Below are positions 17,787 through 29,000 of a DNA stretch of 64,000 nt, piece by piece. Every line of letters begins with the position of its first letter. Position 1 is the stretch's first letter. The DNA comes from Salinivibrio kushneri (lineage in GTDB: Bacteria; Pseudomonadota; Gammaproteobacteria; Enterobacterales; Vibrionaceae), in NCBI RefSeq assembly GCF_005280275.1, contig NZ_CP040021.1, positions 2,257,001 to 2,321,000 on the forward strand, written 5' to 3'. Under the pieces are notes generated by a model. It was not told the origin of the DNA. It saw only the letters and a program-made list of their open reading frames with translations, and ran no database searches. Both the position numbers and the translations under genes were made by a program.

Positions 17787-19948
17787 TACACACTTCCCTT
17801 GTTGAGCTTGCTCAACACCTTATCGCGCGGGCCATCCATCACAATACGACCTTTATCCATCACAATCACACGCTGCGCCATGTTAAGGAGGGCCATATTG
17901 TGTGTCACCATCACCAGTGTTCGTGACTTGGCTGCGACCTCCATCGCTTTAATAAACTGGTTTTCGGCGTGTGCATCTAGGCTAGCCGTCGGCTCATCCA
18001 TCACCAGCATGGGGGGTTCGTTAAGTAATGCTCGCGCCAAGGAAACCGCTTGCCGTTGGCCACGAGACAGTCTTTCACCGCGCTCCCCGACTTGTTTATC
18101 TAAGCCTTCATGATCTTGCGCAGTAAACAAGCTCACGCCTGACAGCTGAACCGCACGCATCAGTTGGTGCTCAGTCACCTGGCGCGTCCCAAACATGATG
18201 TTTTCGCGAATAGTGCCGTGGAACAGCGTCACATCCTGCGCCAAATAGCCCACGTTGCGACGCAGGTCTGAAGGGTGTATCTGGCGACTATCAACGCCAT
18301 CAAACCGCAGGCTACCTTGGTGGGGCTGAAAAAGCCCCGCCAACAGCTTCAATAAGGTGGTTTTTCCCGAGCCATTCTTCCCCAAGATAGCAATCACTTC
18401 GCCCGGTTGAATCCGAAAGTTAAGTGGGTACAGCGCAGGCTTTTCCGTCTCTGGATAATTAAAGGCTAGGTTATCGGCACTGAGTTCACCTTTAAGGCGC
18501 TTGCGACTGACAAGGTGCCCTTTATCGGCAAATTCGTCTTCTTGCTCCATCATCGCATTCAGCTGCCGGAGCGAGGTGCTAGTTTGATTCCAACGGTTGA
18601 GTAAGCTGGCCATTTGCGCCATCGGTGACACCGCGCGACTAGAGAGCATCACTGCCGCGATGATCCCACCCATGGAAATGTCGCCATCCGCCACCCGGTA
18701 TACCCCCAGGATCACCACGGCAATCGCCATCATCTGGGTGATGAAGGTGGCAATGTAAGAAACATTGTTGGTGATTTGTTTGACTTTAAAGTTCCAATTC
18801 GCCGTATGCGCGGTCATTTGTTGCCAGCTACGCTGTACAATCCCTTCCGCCCCACTGGCTTTAACGCCCTCTAACGCCGAGAGGCTTTCTATCAAGTGGC
18901 CATGGCGTTCGGAGGCGTACTTGTTACTCTCTTCAATAGCGGCACGCAGTTTGGGCTGCACGGAAATGGTATAACCCAAAATCAATAAACCAGCCACAAC
19001 CGGGACGATCGCGAGATCCCCAGCCACCAAATAGATAATAGCGACAAAGAAAACGGCAAAGGGTAGGTCCACTAAGGTGGTGATGGTGGCTGAGGTCAGC
19101 ATATCGCGTACCGAGTCAAACTCACCCAGTTGCTTTGCGGTTGCACCGACACTGTTTCCTCGGTTAACGAGCGGTGTCCCCATCAGCCGCGCGAACAGAC
19201 GGGAGGAGACGATAATGTCAACCTTTTTTCCCGCCATATCAATCATATACGAACGAAGCTTGCGCATTAAAAAATCAAAGCAATAAGCAAGCGTCGCGCC
19301 ACTGGCTAACACCCACAAGGACTCAAACGCCAAATTAGGGACGATTTTGTCGTAGACGTTCATCACGAAAAGCGGCGAGACCAGCGCGAATAAATTTACC
19401 AGCACAGAGGCTAATAACGCATCACGATAGATAGGTGCCGCGTCTTTAACCGTTTGCCAGAACCAATGGATCTTATTGTCATGCAGATGTAAGTCGACTG
19501 ATTGATCGCCGCGGTACTGGCGCTTGATCAAAAAGCAGTAGCCCACATACATCGACTCGAGCGCTTCGAGCTGCATGGTTTGTTCACCACCATTTTCTGG
19601 AAGCTGAATTAATGCAGTACCGGCTTCATTATCGATCTCACGTAATACACAGGCTTTTTGATCCGCTAACAGTATCACGCAAGGGAGCAATAGCGGCCCT
19701 AAATTATCCAAATTACGGCGTGACAAGCGTGCAGCAAGGCCCGCTCGACCCGCCGCTTGCGGAAACATATCCGGGGTAAGTAGTGCATTGGTCATCGGCA
19801 GACCCGCGACCAACGCATCACCCGAACAAGGTGTACCATAGTGTTCGGTAAGCAATACCAAACAATCCAGCAAGGGATCGTCGGTAGGCTGCTCACCCGC
19901 GGCTATCTTCCATTGCACGGATTGATTGTTATTTGATTGGTCAGTCAC
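17786..19948 (-). CDS. lapB: Type I secretion ABC transporter/ATPase (LapB family)
   Basis: A 720-residue inner-membrane exporter. The N-terminal C39-like domain (about 15-140, DPLLDCLVLLTEHYG) lacks the peptidase catalytic set, as in exporters of C-terminally signalled RTX substrates. The ABC membrane domain is at about 165-450. In the nucleotide-binding domain, Walker A is GKNGSGKTT (about 520), signature LSRGQRQ (about 624), Walker B LVMDEPTAS (about 645) and H-loop VTHN. It exports the upstream-encoded giant adhesin. It starts 63 bases after the adhesin stop, beyond a terminator-like hairpin that may lower exporter expression relative to the adhesin. Confidence 0.94.
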   Translation of the reverse strand: MTDQSNNNQSVQWKIAAGEQPTDDPLLDCLVLLTEHYGTPCSGDALVAGLPMTNALLTPDMFPQAAGRAGLAARLSRRNLDNLGPLLLPCVILLADQKACVLREIDNEAGTALIQLPENGGEQTMQLEALESMYVGYCFLIKRQYRGDQSVDLHLHDNKIHWFWQTVKDAAPIYRDALLASVLVNLFALVSPLFVMNVYDKIVPNLAFESLWVLASGATLAYCFDFLMRKLRSYMIDMAGKKVDIIVSSRLFARLMGTPLVNRGNSVGATAKQLGEFDSVRDMLTSATITTLVDLPFAVFFVAIIYLVAGDLAIVPVVAGLLILGYTISVQPKLRAAIEESNKYASERHGHLIESLSALEGVKASGAEGIVQRSWQQMTAHTANWNFKVKQITNNVSYIATFITQMMAIAVVILGVYRVADGDISMGGIIAAVMLSSRAVSPMAQMASLLNRWNQTSTSLRQLNAMMEQEDEFADKGHLVSRKRLKGELSADNLAFNYPETEKPALYPLNFRIQPGEVIAILGKNGSGKTTLLKLLAGLFQPHQGSLRFDGVDSRQIHPSDLRRNVGYLAQDVTLFHGTIRENIMFGTRQVTEHQLMRAVQLSGVSLFTAQDHEGLDKQVGERGERLSRGQRQAVSLARALLNEPPMLVMDEPTASLDAHAENQFIKAMEVAAKSRTLVMVTHNMALLNMAQRVIVMDKGRIVMDGPRDKVLSKLNKGSV

Positions 19949-19967
19949 TTACGTCTCTCTTTTGACC

Positions 19968-20004
19968 GAAAAATAGCAGGCAGCGACATCATAGCCGCTG
20001 CCTG
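19968..20004 (-). terminator. Terminator-like hairpin between adhesin and lapB
   Basis: On the minus strand CAGGCAGCG (20004-19996) pairs perfectly with CGCTGCCTG (19985-19977), 9 bp with a 10-base loop, followed by CTATTTTTC. It begins 7 bases past the adhesin stop. As the exporter genes follow without an obvious new promoter, it is more likely a partial terminator or 3'-end stabiliser than a full stop. Confidence 0.7.
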
Positions 20005-20011
20005 ATGGCGA

Positions 20012-23000
20012 TTACCAGTCCGCCGTATCCACTTTGATTTCTAGGTCTTGGCTATCTCCTACTGAAAGTTCAGCATTATCATCACCTTGAGTCAATCTTA
20101 GCTCCCCTTCTTGGCCACCAATCAAGGTGTTGATCACGACTTCTTGCTGACCACCGTTGGTAACGACGCTCAAGCTTTCAATGTCAATCTGCTGATCCAT
20201 TTGGCTATCACCATCGGCATCAATACCAATAGTGAGCGTGCCCTCAGCCTCACCACTGTCTGTGGTTTGCCATGATATAGATACCTGCCCATCTTTAATG
20301 AGCTGAGTTAAATCATCGACAAACGCGAGGGTATCTTGCGTGTCACCTTGGTTATCAAAATCGACAATGACATCGGTTTCTGATTCATCACCTTCGGTAG
20401 AAGATGGCATATCATCCAGCGACCACTGGAATTTATCGCTACCGGTACCACCGATTAAGGTGTCTTCACCTCGCCCACCAATGAGGGTGTCATCACCGCC
20501 TTGGCCGTAGAGGATATCATTACCCTCTCCGCCTTCGAGAGTATCGTCGCCGCCGCGGGTATCACCGTCGACATTAAACAACGCATGGTTATCTTTAATG
20601 TACTGATACAGCTCTAGATCTGACGGTGCCGCTCCATTTTTCATCTCTAAAAATGTGGTTAACGCGTCGACGCCAGAGCCATCTGGCAGTGATTCTGGTC
20701 GTGTCAGACCATTTTCGTCCCACGGAAGGTTGTCGGTATTGATGGCATCGCCAAAGAGAATGTCGTCTCCAGCATTACCGATTACCTCATCATCACCGAC
20801 TGGGAGCATATTGATCTCTTTCGTGCCTTCATCGAGTGCAGCGTTCAGATCATTGGCTGTGTTAACAATTTCAACATCCCCAGTTGGTGCACTAACACTT
20901 CCCCACTGGTCGCTCCAGGTTCCCGAACCAGATACATTGGTGTTATCAAAGAACCTGAGGATATCGGCATTCACTCCATTTCCAATACCGATAGCTCGAA
21001 CAGTAGAGCTCTCAGCAAGTGACTCATATGCCTCAATAGAATCCCTTAACTCAAAGGACTCAGTCGTATTTCCTGAGTAATTACTGCTATTCGAAAGCGT
21101 CGGATTACCGTCTGTTAGGAAGAATGACAAATTTTCACTATTTGTGTTCGAGTGAGTATTTAACCATGAAGAAGCCTGGTCAAAGGCAGCTTCATAGTTA
21201 GTTCCTCCGCCAGATTGAAGAGAATCTATCACACTATCGACATACGAATCATTTGCCTGAGTAAAGTCATCAAGGTTAATTCTCAAGCTCGCTGAGGAGT
21301 TAAAGTCTACCAATGCCAGATTAATCGTGCCTGGATGATCAGAAATATTCTCCAACATCGACTTCAACGAGGTTTTCAGCACATCGAGTCTCGATTCAGA
21401 ACTTCCTGATTCCAATGCATACCCCATACTACCTGATGTATCGACAATCAACGCGATATTGTAGTTTGTTGGCTCGGTTGAGTTAATTTCTACCCCACCA
21501 ATATCACCGAGCACCACATCATCGCCTGAGCCGCCCTCAACCGTGTTATCACTATTAGGATTGCTAGGTGAAATCACTGCGACCCCTGGTTGCGTGGTGG
21601 CATACTCAGGCAAGTCAACAGGGTTGCCGCTGTCATCGACTTCAGTCGCACCGACAGTCACGGATAAATCAGGGGCACTTCCCTCTGGTAATTCAAGCGT
21701 GACAGAGAAACCTGCATCTGAGCCTGGGTTTGGCTGCAGTGCATCAATCGGCACTTGCCAGTCACCTGAATCAAGCTGCTCACCATCTGGTACGCTGCCT
21801 CCTTCAGGCATTCCCGATATAATCACTGATGTGATGTGCTCTGAGCCGTCGTTCAACGTCACATCAACGTCCAGTTGGACAATATCCGCAACTTTGGTCA
21901 GCTCTCCGTTATCTACTTGATATTTACCATCGGCAAAGTAGATGGTTTCGATACTGTATAGATCATGCTTGGCATTTTGTGTTTGCCCATTTTGGTAAAC
22001 TAAGCGAACCGCATCATTAAAACCGTGAAAAGTCTCTACTTGATAATCGTCACGGTTTCCTTGGAGATAGACAGTGTCACCACCACTTCCTCCATAATAA
22101 GCAGTTGAGGCAGCACTCGCATTTCGTGATACAAAGACATCATCACCATCATTTCCACGCAACGCATACGAACCATCGCCAGTGCCACCAACAATAAGAT
22201 CATTCCCATCGCCAGCATTTACATCAACAGAAACTGGGCTACCATCATCAACGCTAACTATTTGATCATATTGGTCAGATGACCCACTACCATGCTGTTC
22301 TGAGTGATCGACAAGCTCATTTGCTAAGTGGTTATCACCTGAATACGACAACGAAGCAGACACCGACAAACCGTTAGAGATCGGCAGCACCGAAATTGGA
22401 ATCTCTTCCGTAACACTCGCCGTATCGCCATTACCATTCTCCGTGCTGGTTGCCGTCACTTCCAGGTTGATCTCGCCTTCATGCGGTTCAGGCACAGAGA
22501 TAGAAAGATTAGACAAATCCCAATCTTTGATAGAGACAGAGCCATTTTCGACAATCACTTCCTGATTACCGTCGGACAATGTCGATCCTTCAGGAATATT
22601 GCCTAACGTGAGGCTCAGCGTCTCGGAGTTATCTTGATCTACCAAGCTCGCATTGATTGGTGGTAACTTAATCGGTTGGCCAGCGTGCCCTTCACCCGGT
22701 TCGTTAATAATGTAATAGCCGCCGGTACCATCGCCTTCGTAATCTTTGACACTTAAGCCACCGTCTTCTAGGGCATCGACATTGGGCACAAGATCAAAGT
22801 TGCCGGTATTTAAGCCAACGGCAGCGCCATCGTCTACGGCGACTTCAATGTCGAATCCGCCCGGGCCATTTTGGTTGTGGGTATAAACATCTAACGAATA
22901 ATAGCCACTTTCTGATGGCGTAAATTCGCCGTTGAAATAGCTCGGTCCGCTTTCGCCTCCTGGGGATGTACCTTGACTACCCCAGCGACCCTCGGCAATC

Positions 23001-26000
23001 ACTTCGCCACCAATGACGATGGCAGCACTATCATCCGCATAGCCGCCAAAGCTATAGCTTTTGCCTGCCTCTAGATAGATTAATCCTGAAGTCACCATGG
23101 CCTGGCTCGCATCGAGACCCGAACTGGAGTCAACGGAAGCACCGTTGGTCGTTGACTCAGAGTCTGGCTCTCCAGCGCCATTCACGGCATTGATCAGCGT
23201 CTCAGCATCCACACCTTGACCGGGACCATTTGGACTACCCACATCAACCGAATTCCAAATTGATGCGTTAAGAGATGTGGATACAAAGTCCAGATCAAGC
23301 TCGCCTACTGATAACTCAGGCGCATCAGCCACAGGCGTCACACTGATATTGAGTGTCGCTTGCGTGGTATCACCATATTCATCTTGAACGGTGTAGGTGA
23401 TAGCCGGTACGTCACCACTCCAATGCTCTACCGGCGTAAAGGTATAATCACCATCCCCGCCAATGGTAATTTCACCGACATCAGCGATCGTGGCTGACTG
23501 ACCAGCGGCGTGGGTTTCGCCGTTAATGGTGAAGGAAGGGACGGTGAGCGAATCACCATCGCTATCTGTTGCATTACCTTCGTTTAGCACATTACCAGTA
23601 AATTCGACATCTTCATTTGTCGATAGAGATACATACTCTGAATCAGGCACTGAGTTTATTCTCGCGCTGTCGCTGCCTTCTGCCGAGGTGTTGCCGAACT
23701 GGTCTTCCAGCACCGCTGTCACCTCGAGGGTTTCACCTTCCGATGGCGCATCGAACGAGGTCGCTACGCTGCCGTTGTCGATGTCGCTCTGCTCCAACAC
23801 GATCTCGTTGGTGGTGGTGCCATCGCTGACGCGGATGGTGTCACCGTCCACCGCTCCGGCTGGCAAGCCGACTTCAACGTCGACCTGGCCATCGAGCTCG
23901 TCACTGCTGATCACGCCATCATCGTTGGCGTCTTCGGTGATGGTGACCGTCGGCGCGCTGTTGTCGTCACCCGCCTGGGTGTCGAGCACGGCGCTGTCGC
24001 TGCCTTCTGCCGAGGTGTTGCCGAACTGGTCTTCCAGCACCGCTGTCACCTCGAGGGTTTCACCTTCCGATGGCGCATCGAACGAGGTCGCTACGCTGCC
24101 GTTGTCGATGTCGCTCTGCTCCAACACGATCTCGTTGGTGGTGGTGCCATCGCTGACGCGGATGGTGTCACCGTCCACCGCTCCGGCTGGCAAGCCGACT
24201 TCAACGTCGACCTGGCCATCGAGCTCGTCACTGCTGATCACGCCATCATCGTTGGCGTCTTCGGTGATGGTGACCGTCGGCGCGCTGTTGTCGTCACCCG
24301 CCTGGGTGTCGAGCACGGCGCTGTCGCTGCCTTCTGCCGAGGTGTTGCCGAACTGGTCTTCCAGCACCGCTGTCACCTCGAGGGTTTCACCTTCCGATGG
24401 CGCATCGAACGAGGTCGCTACGCTGCCGTTGTCGATGTCGCTCTGCTCCAACACGATCTCGTTGGTGGTGGTGCCATCGCTGACGCGGATGGTGTCACCG
24501 TCCACCGCTCCGGCTGGCAAGCCGACTTCAACGTCGACCTGGCCATCGAGCTCGTCACTGCTGATCACGCCATCATCGTTGGCGTCTTCGGTGATGGTGA
24601 CCGTCGGCGCGCTGTTGTCGTCACCCGCCTGGGTGTCGAGCACGGCGCTGTCGCTGCCTTCTGCCGAGGTGTTGCCGAACTGGTCTTCCAGCACCGCTGT
24701 CACCTCGAGGGTTTCACCTTCCGATGGCGCATCGAACGAGGTCGCTACGCTGCCGTTGTCGATGTCGCTCTGCTCCAACACGATCTCGTTGGTGGTGGTG
24801 CCATCGCTGACGCGGATGGTGTCACCGTCCACCGCTCCGGCTGGCAAGCCGACTTCAACGTCGACCTGGCCATCGAGCTCGTCACTGCTGATCACGCCAT
24901 CATCGTTGGCGTCTTCGGTGATGGTGACCGTCGGCGCGCTGTTGTCGTCACCCGCCTGGGTGTCGAGCACGGCGCTGTCGCTGCCTTCTGCCGAGGTGTT
25001 GCCGAACTGGTCTTCCAGCACCGCTGTCACCTCGAGGGTTTCACCTTCCGATGGCGCATCGAACGAGGTCGCTACGCTGCCGTTGTCGATGTCGCTCTGC
25101 TCCAACACGATCTCGTTGGTGGTGGTGCCATCGCTGACGCGGATGGTGTCACCGTCCACCGCTCCGGCTGGCAAGCCGACTTCAACGTCGACCTGGCCAT
25201 CGAGCTCGTCACTGCTGATCACGCCATCATCGTTGGCGTCTTCGGTGATGGTGACCGTCGGCGCGCTGTTGTCGTCACCCGCCTGGGTGTCGAGCACGGC
25301 GCTGTCGCTGCCTTCTGCCGAGGTGTTGCCGAACTGGTCTTCCAGCACCGCTGTCACCTCGAGGGTTTCACCTTCCGATGGCGCATCGAACGAGGTCGCT
25401 ACGCTGCCGTTGTCGATGTCGCTCTGCTCCAACACGATCTCGTTGGTGGTGGTGCCATCGCTGACGCGGATGGTGTCACCGTCCACCGCTCCGGCTGGCA
25501 AGCCGACTTCAACGTCGACCTGGCCATCGAGCTCGTCACTGCTGATCACGCCATCATCGTTGGCGTCTTCGGTGATGGTGACCGTCGGCGCGCTGTTGTC
25601 GTCACCCGCCTGGGTGTCGAGCACGGCGCTGTCGCTGCCTTCTGCCGAGGTGTTGCCGAACTGGTCTTCCAGCACCGCTGTCACCTCGAGGGTTTCACCT
25701 TCCGATGGCGCATCGAACGAGGTCGCTACGCTGCCGTTGTCGATGTCGCTCTGCTCCAACACGATCTCGTTGGTGGTGGTGCCATCGCTGACGCGGATGG
25801 TGTCACCGTCCACCGCTCCGGCTGGCAAGCCGACTTCAACGTCGACCTGGCCATCGAGCTCGTCACTGCTGATCACGCCATCATCGTTGGCGTCTTCGGT
25901 GATGGTGACCGTCGGCGCGCTGTTGTCGTCACCCGCCTGGGTGTCGAGCACGGCGCTGTCGCTGCCTTCTGCCGAGGTGTTGCCGAACTGGTCTTCCAGC

Positions 26001-29000
26001 ACCGCTGTCACCTCGAGGGTTTCACCTTCCGATGGCGCATCGAACGAGGTCGCTACGCTGCCGTTGTCGATGTCGCTCTGCTCCAACACGATCTCGTTGG
26101 TGGTGGTGCCATCGCTGACGCGGATGGTGTCACCGTCCACCGCTCCGGCTGGCAAGCCGACTTCAACGTCGACCTGGCCATCGAGCTCGTCACTGCTGAT
26201 CACGCCATCATCGTTGGCGTCTTCGGTGATGGTGACCGTCGGCGCGCTGTTGTCGTCACCCGCCTGGGTGTCGAGCACGGCGCTGTCGCTGCCTTCTGCC
26301 GAGGTGTTGCCGAACTGGTCTTCCAGCACCGCTGTCACCTCGAGGGTTTCACCTTCCGATGGCGCATCGAACGAGGTCGCTACGCTGCCGTTGTCGATGT
26401 CGCTCTGCTCCAACACGATCTCGTTGGTGGTGGTGCCATCGCTGACGCGGATGGTGTCACCGTCCACCGCTCCGGCTGGCAAGCCGACTTCAACGTCGAC
26501 CTGGCCATCGAGCTCGTCACTGCTGATCACGCCATCATCGTTGGCGTCTTCGGTGATGGTGACCGTCGGCGCGCTGTTGTCGTCACCCGCCTGGGTGTCG
26601 AGCACGGCGCTGTCGCTGCCTTCTGCCGAGGTGTTGCCGAACTGGTCTTCCAGCACCGCTGTCACCTCGAGGGTTTCACCTTCCGATGGCGCATCGAACG
26701 AGGTCGCTACGCTGCCGTTGTCGATGTCGCTCTGCTCCAACACGATCTCGTTGGTGGTGGTGCCATCGCTGACGCGGATGGTGTCACCGTCCACCGCTCC
26801 GGCTGGCAAGCCGACTTCAACGTCGACCTGGCCATCGAGCTCGTCACTGCTGATCACGCCATCATCGTTGGCGTCTTCGGTGATGGTGACCGTCGGCGCG
26901 CTGTTGTCGTCACCCGCCTGGGTGTCGAGCACGGCGCTGTCGCTGCCTTCTGCCGAGGTGTTGCCGAACTGGTCTTCCAGCACCGCTGTCACCTCGAGGG
27001 TTTCACCTTCCGATGGCGCATCGAACGAGGTCGCTACGCTGCCGTTGTCGATGTCGCTCTGCTCCAACACGATCTCGTTGGTGGTGGTGCCATCGCTGAC
27101 GCGGATGGTGTCACCGTCCACCGCTCCGGCTGGCAAGCCGACTTCAACGTCGACCTGGCCATCGAGCTCGTCACTGCTGATCACGCCATCATCGTTGGCG
27201 TCTTCGGTGATGGTGACCGTCGGCGCGCTGTTGTCGTCACCCGCCTGGGTGTCGAGCACGGCGCTGTCGCTGCCTTCTGCCGAGGTGTTGCCGAACTGGT
27301 CTTCCAGCACCGCTGTCACCTCGAGGGTTTCACCTTCCGATGGCGCATCGAACGAGGTCGCTACGCTGCCGTTGTCGATGTCGCTCTGCTCCAACACGAT
27401 CTCGTTGGTGGTGGTGCCATCGCTGACGCGGATGGTGTCACCGTCCACCGCTCCGGCTGGCAAGCCGACTTCAACGTCGACCTGGCCATCGAGCTCGTCA
27501 CTGCTGATCACGCCATCATCGTTGGCGTCTTCGGTGATGGTGACCGTCGGCGCGCTGTTGTCGTCACCCGCCTGGGTGTCGAGCACGGCGCTGTCGCTGC
27601 CTTCTGCCGAGGTGTTGCCGAACTGGTCTTCCAGCACCGCTGTCACCTCGAGGGTTTCACCTTCCGATGGCGCATCGAACGAGGTCGCTACGCTGCCGTT
27701 GTCGATGTCGCTCTGCTCCAACACGATCTCGTTGGTGGTGGTGCCATCGCTGACGCGGATGGTGTCACCGTCCACCGCTCCGGCTGGCAAGCCGACTTCA
27801 ACGTCGACCTGGCCATCGAGCTCGTCACTGCTGATCACGCCATCATCGTTGGCGTCTTCGGTGATGGTGACCGTCGGCGCGCTGTTGTCGTCACCCGCCT
27901 GGGTGTCGAGCACGGCGCTGTCGCTGCCTTCTGCCGAGGTGTTGCCGAACTGGTCTTCCAGCACCGCTGTCACCTCGAGGGTTTCACCTTCCGATGGCGC
28001 ATCGAACGAGGTCGCTACGCTGCCGTTGTCGATGTCGCTCTGCTCCAACACGATCTCGTTGGTGGTGGTGCCATCGCTGACGCGGATGGTGTCACCGTCC
28101 ACCGCTCCGGCTGGCAAGCCGACTTCAACGTCGACCTGGCCATCGAGCTCGTCACTGCTGATCACGCCATCATCGTTGGCGTCTTCGGTGATGGTGACCG
28201 TCGGCGCGCTGTTGTCGTCACCCGCCTGGGTGTCGAGCACGGCGCTGTCGCTGCCTTCTGCCGAGGTGTTGCCGAACTGGTCTTCCAGCACCGCTGTCAC
28301 CTCGAGGGTTTCACCTTCCGATGGCGCATCGAACGAGGTCGCTACGCTGCCGTTGTCGATGTCGCTCTGCTCCAACACGATCTCGTTGGTGGTGGTGCCA
28401 TCGCTGACGCGGATGGTGTCACCGTCCACCGCTCCGGCTGGCAAGCCGACTTCAACGTCGACCTGGCCATCGAGCTCGTCACTGCTGATCACGCCATCAT
28501 CGTTGGCGTCTTCGGTGATGGTGACCGTCGGCGCGCTGTTGTCGTCACCCGCCTGGGTGTCGAGCACGGCGCTGTCGCTGCCTTCTGCCGAGGTGTTGCC
28601 GAACTGGTCTTCCAGCACCGCTGTCACCTCGAGGGTTTCACCTTCCGATGGCGCATCGAACGAGGTCGCTACGCTGCCGTTGTCGATGTCGCTCTGCTCC
28701 AACACGATCTCGTTGGTGGTGGTGCCATCGCTGACGCGGATGGTGTCACCGTCCACCGCTCCGGCTGGCAAGCCGACTTCAACGTCGACCTGGCCATCGA
28801 GCTCGTCACTGCTGATCACGCCATCATCGTTGGCGTCTTCGGTGATGGTGACCGTCGGCGCGCTGTTGTCGTCACCCGCCTGGGTGTCGAGCACGGCGCT
28901 GTCGCTGCCTTCTGCCGAGGTGTTGCCGAACTGGTCTTCCAGCACCGCTGTCACCTCGAGGGTTTCACCTTCCGATGGCGCATCGAACGAGGTCGCTACG

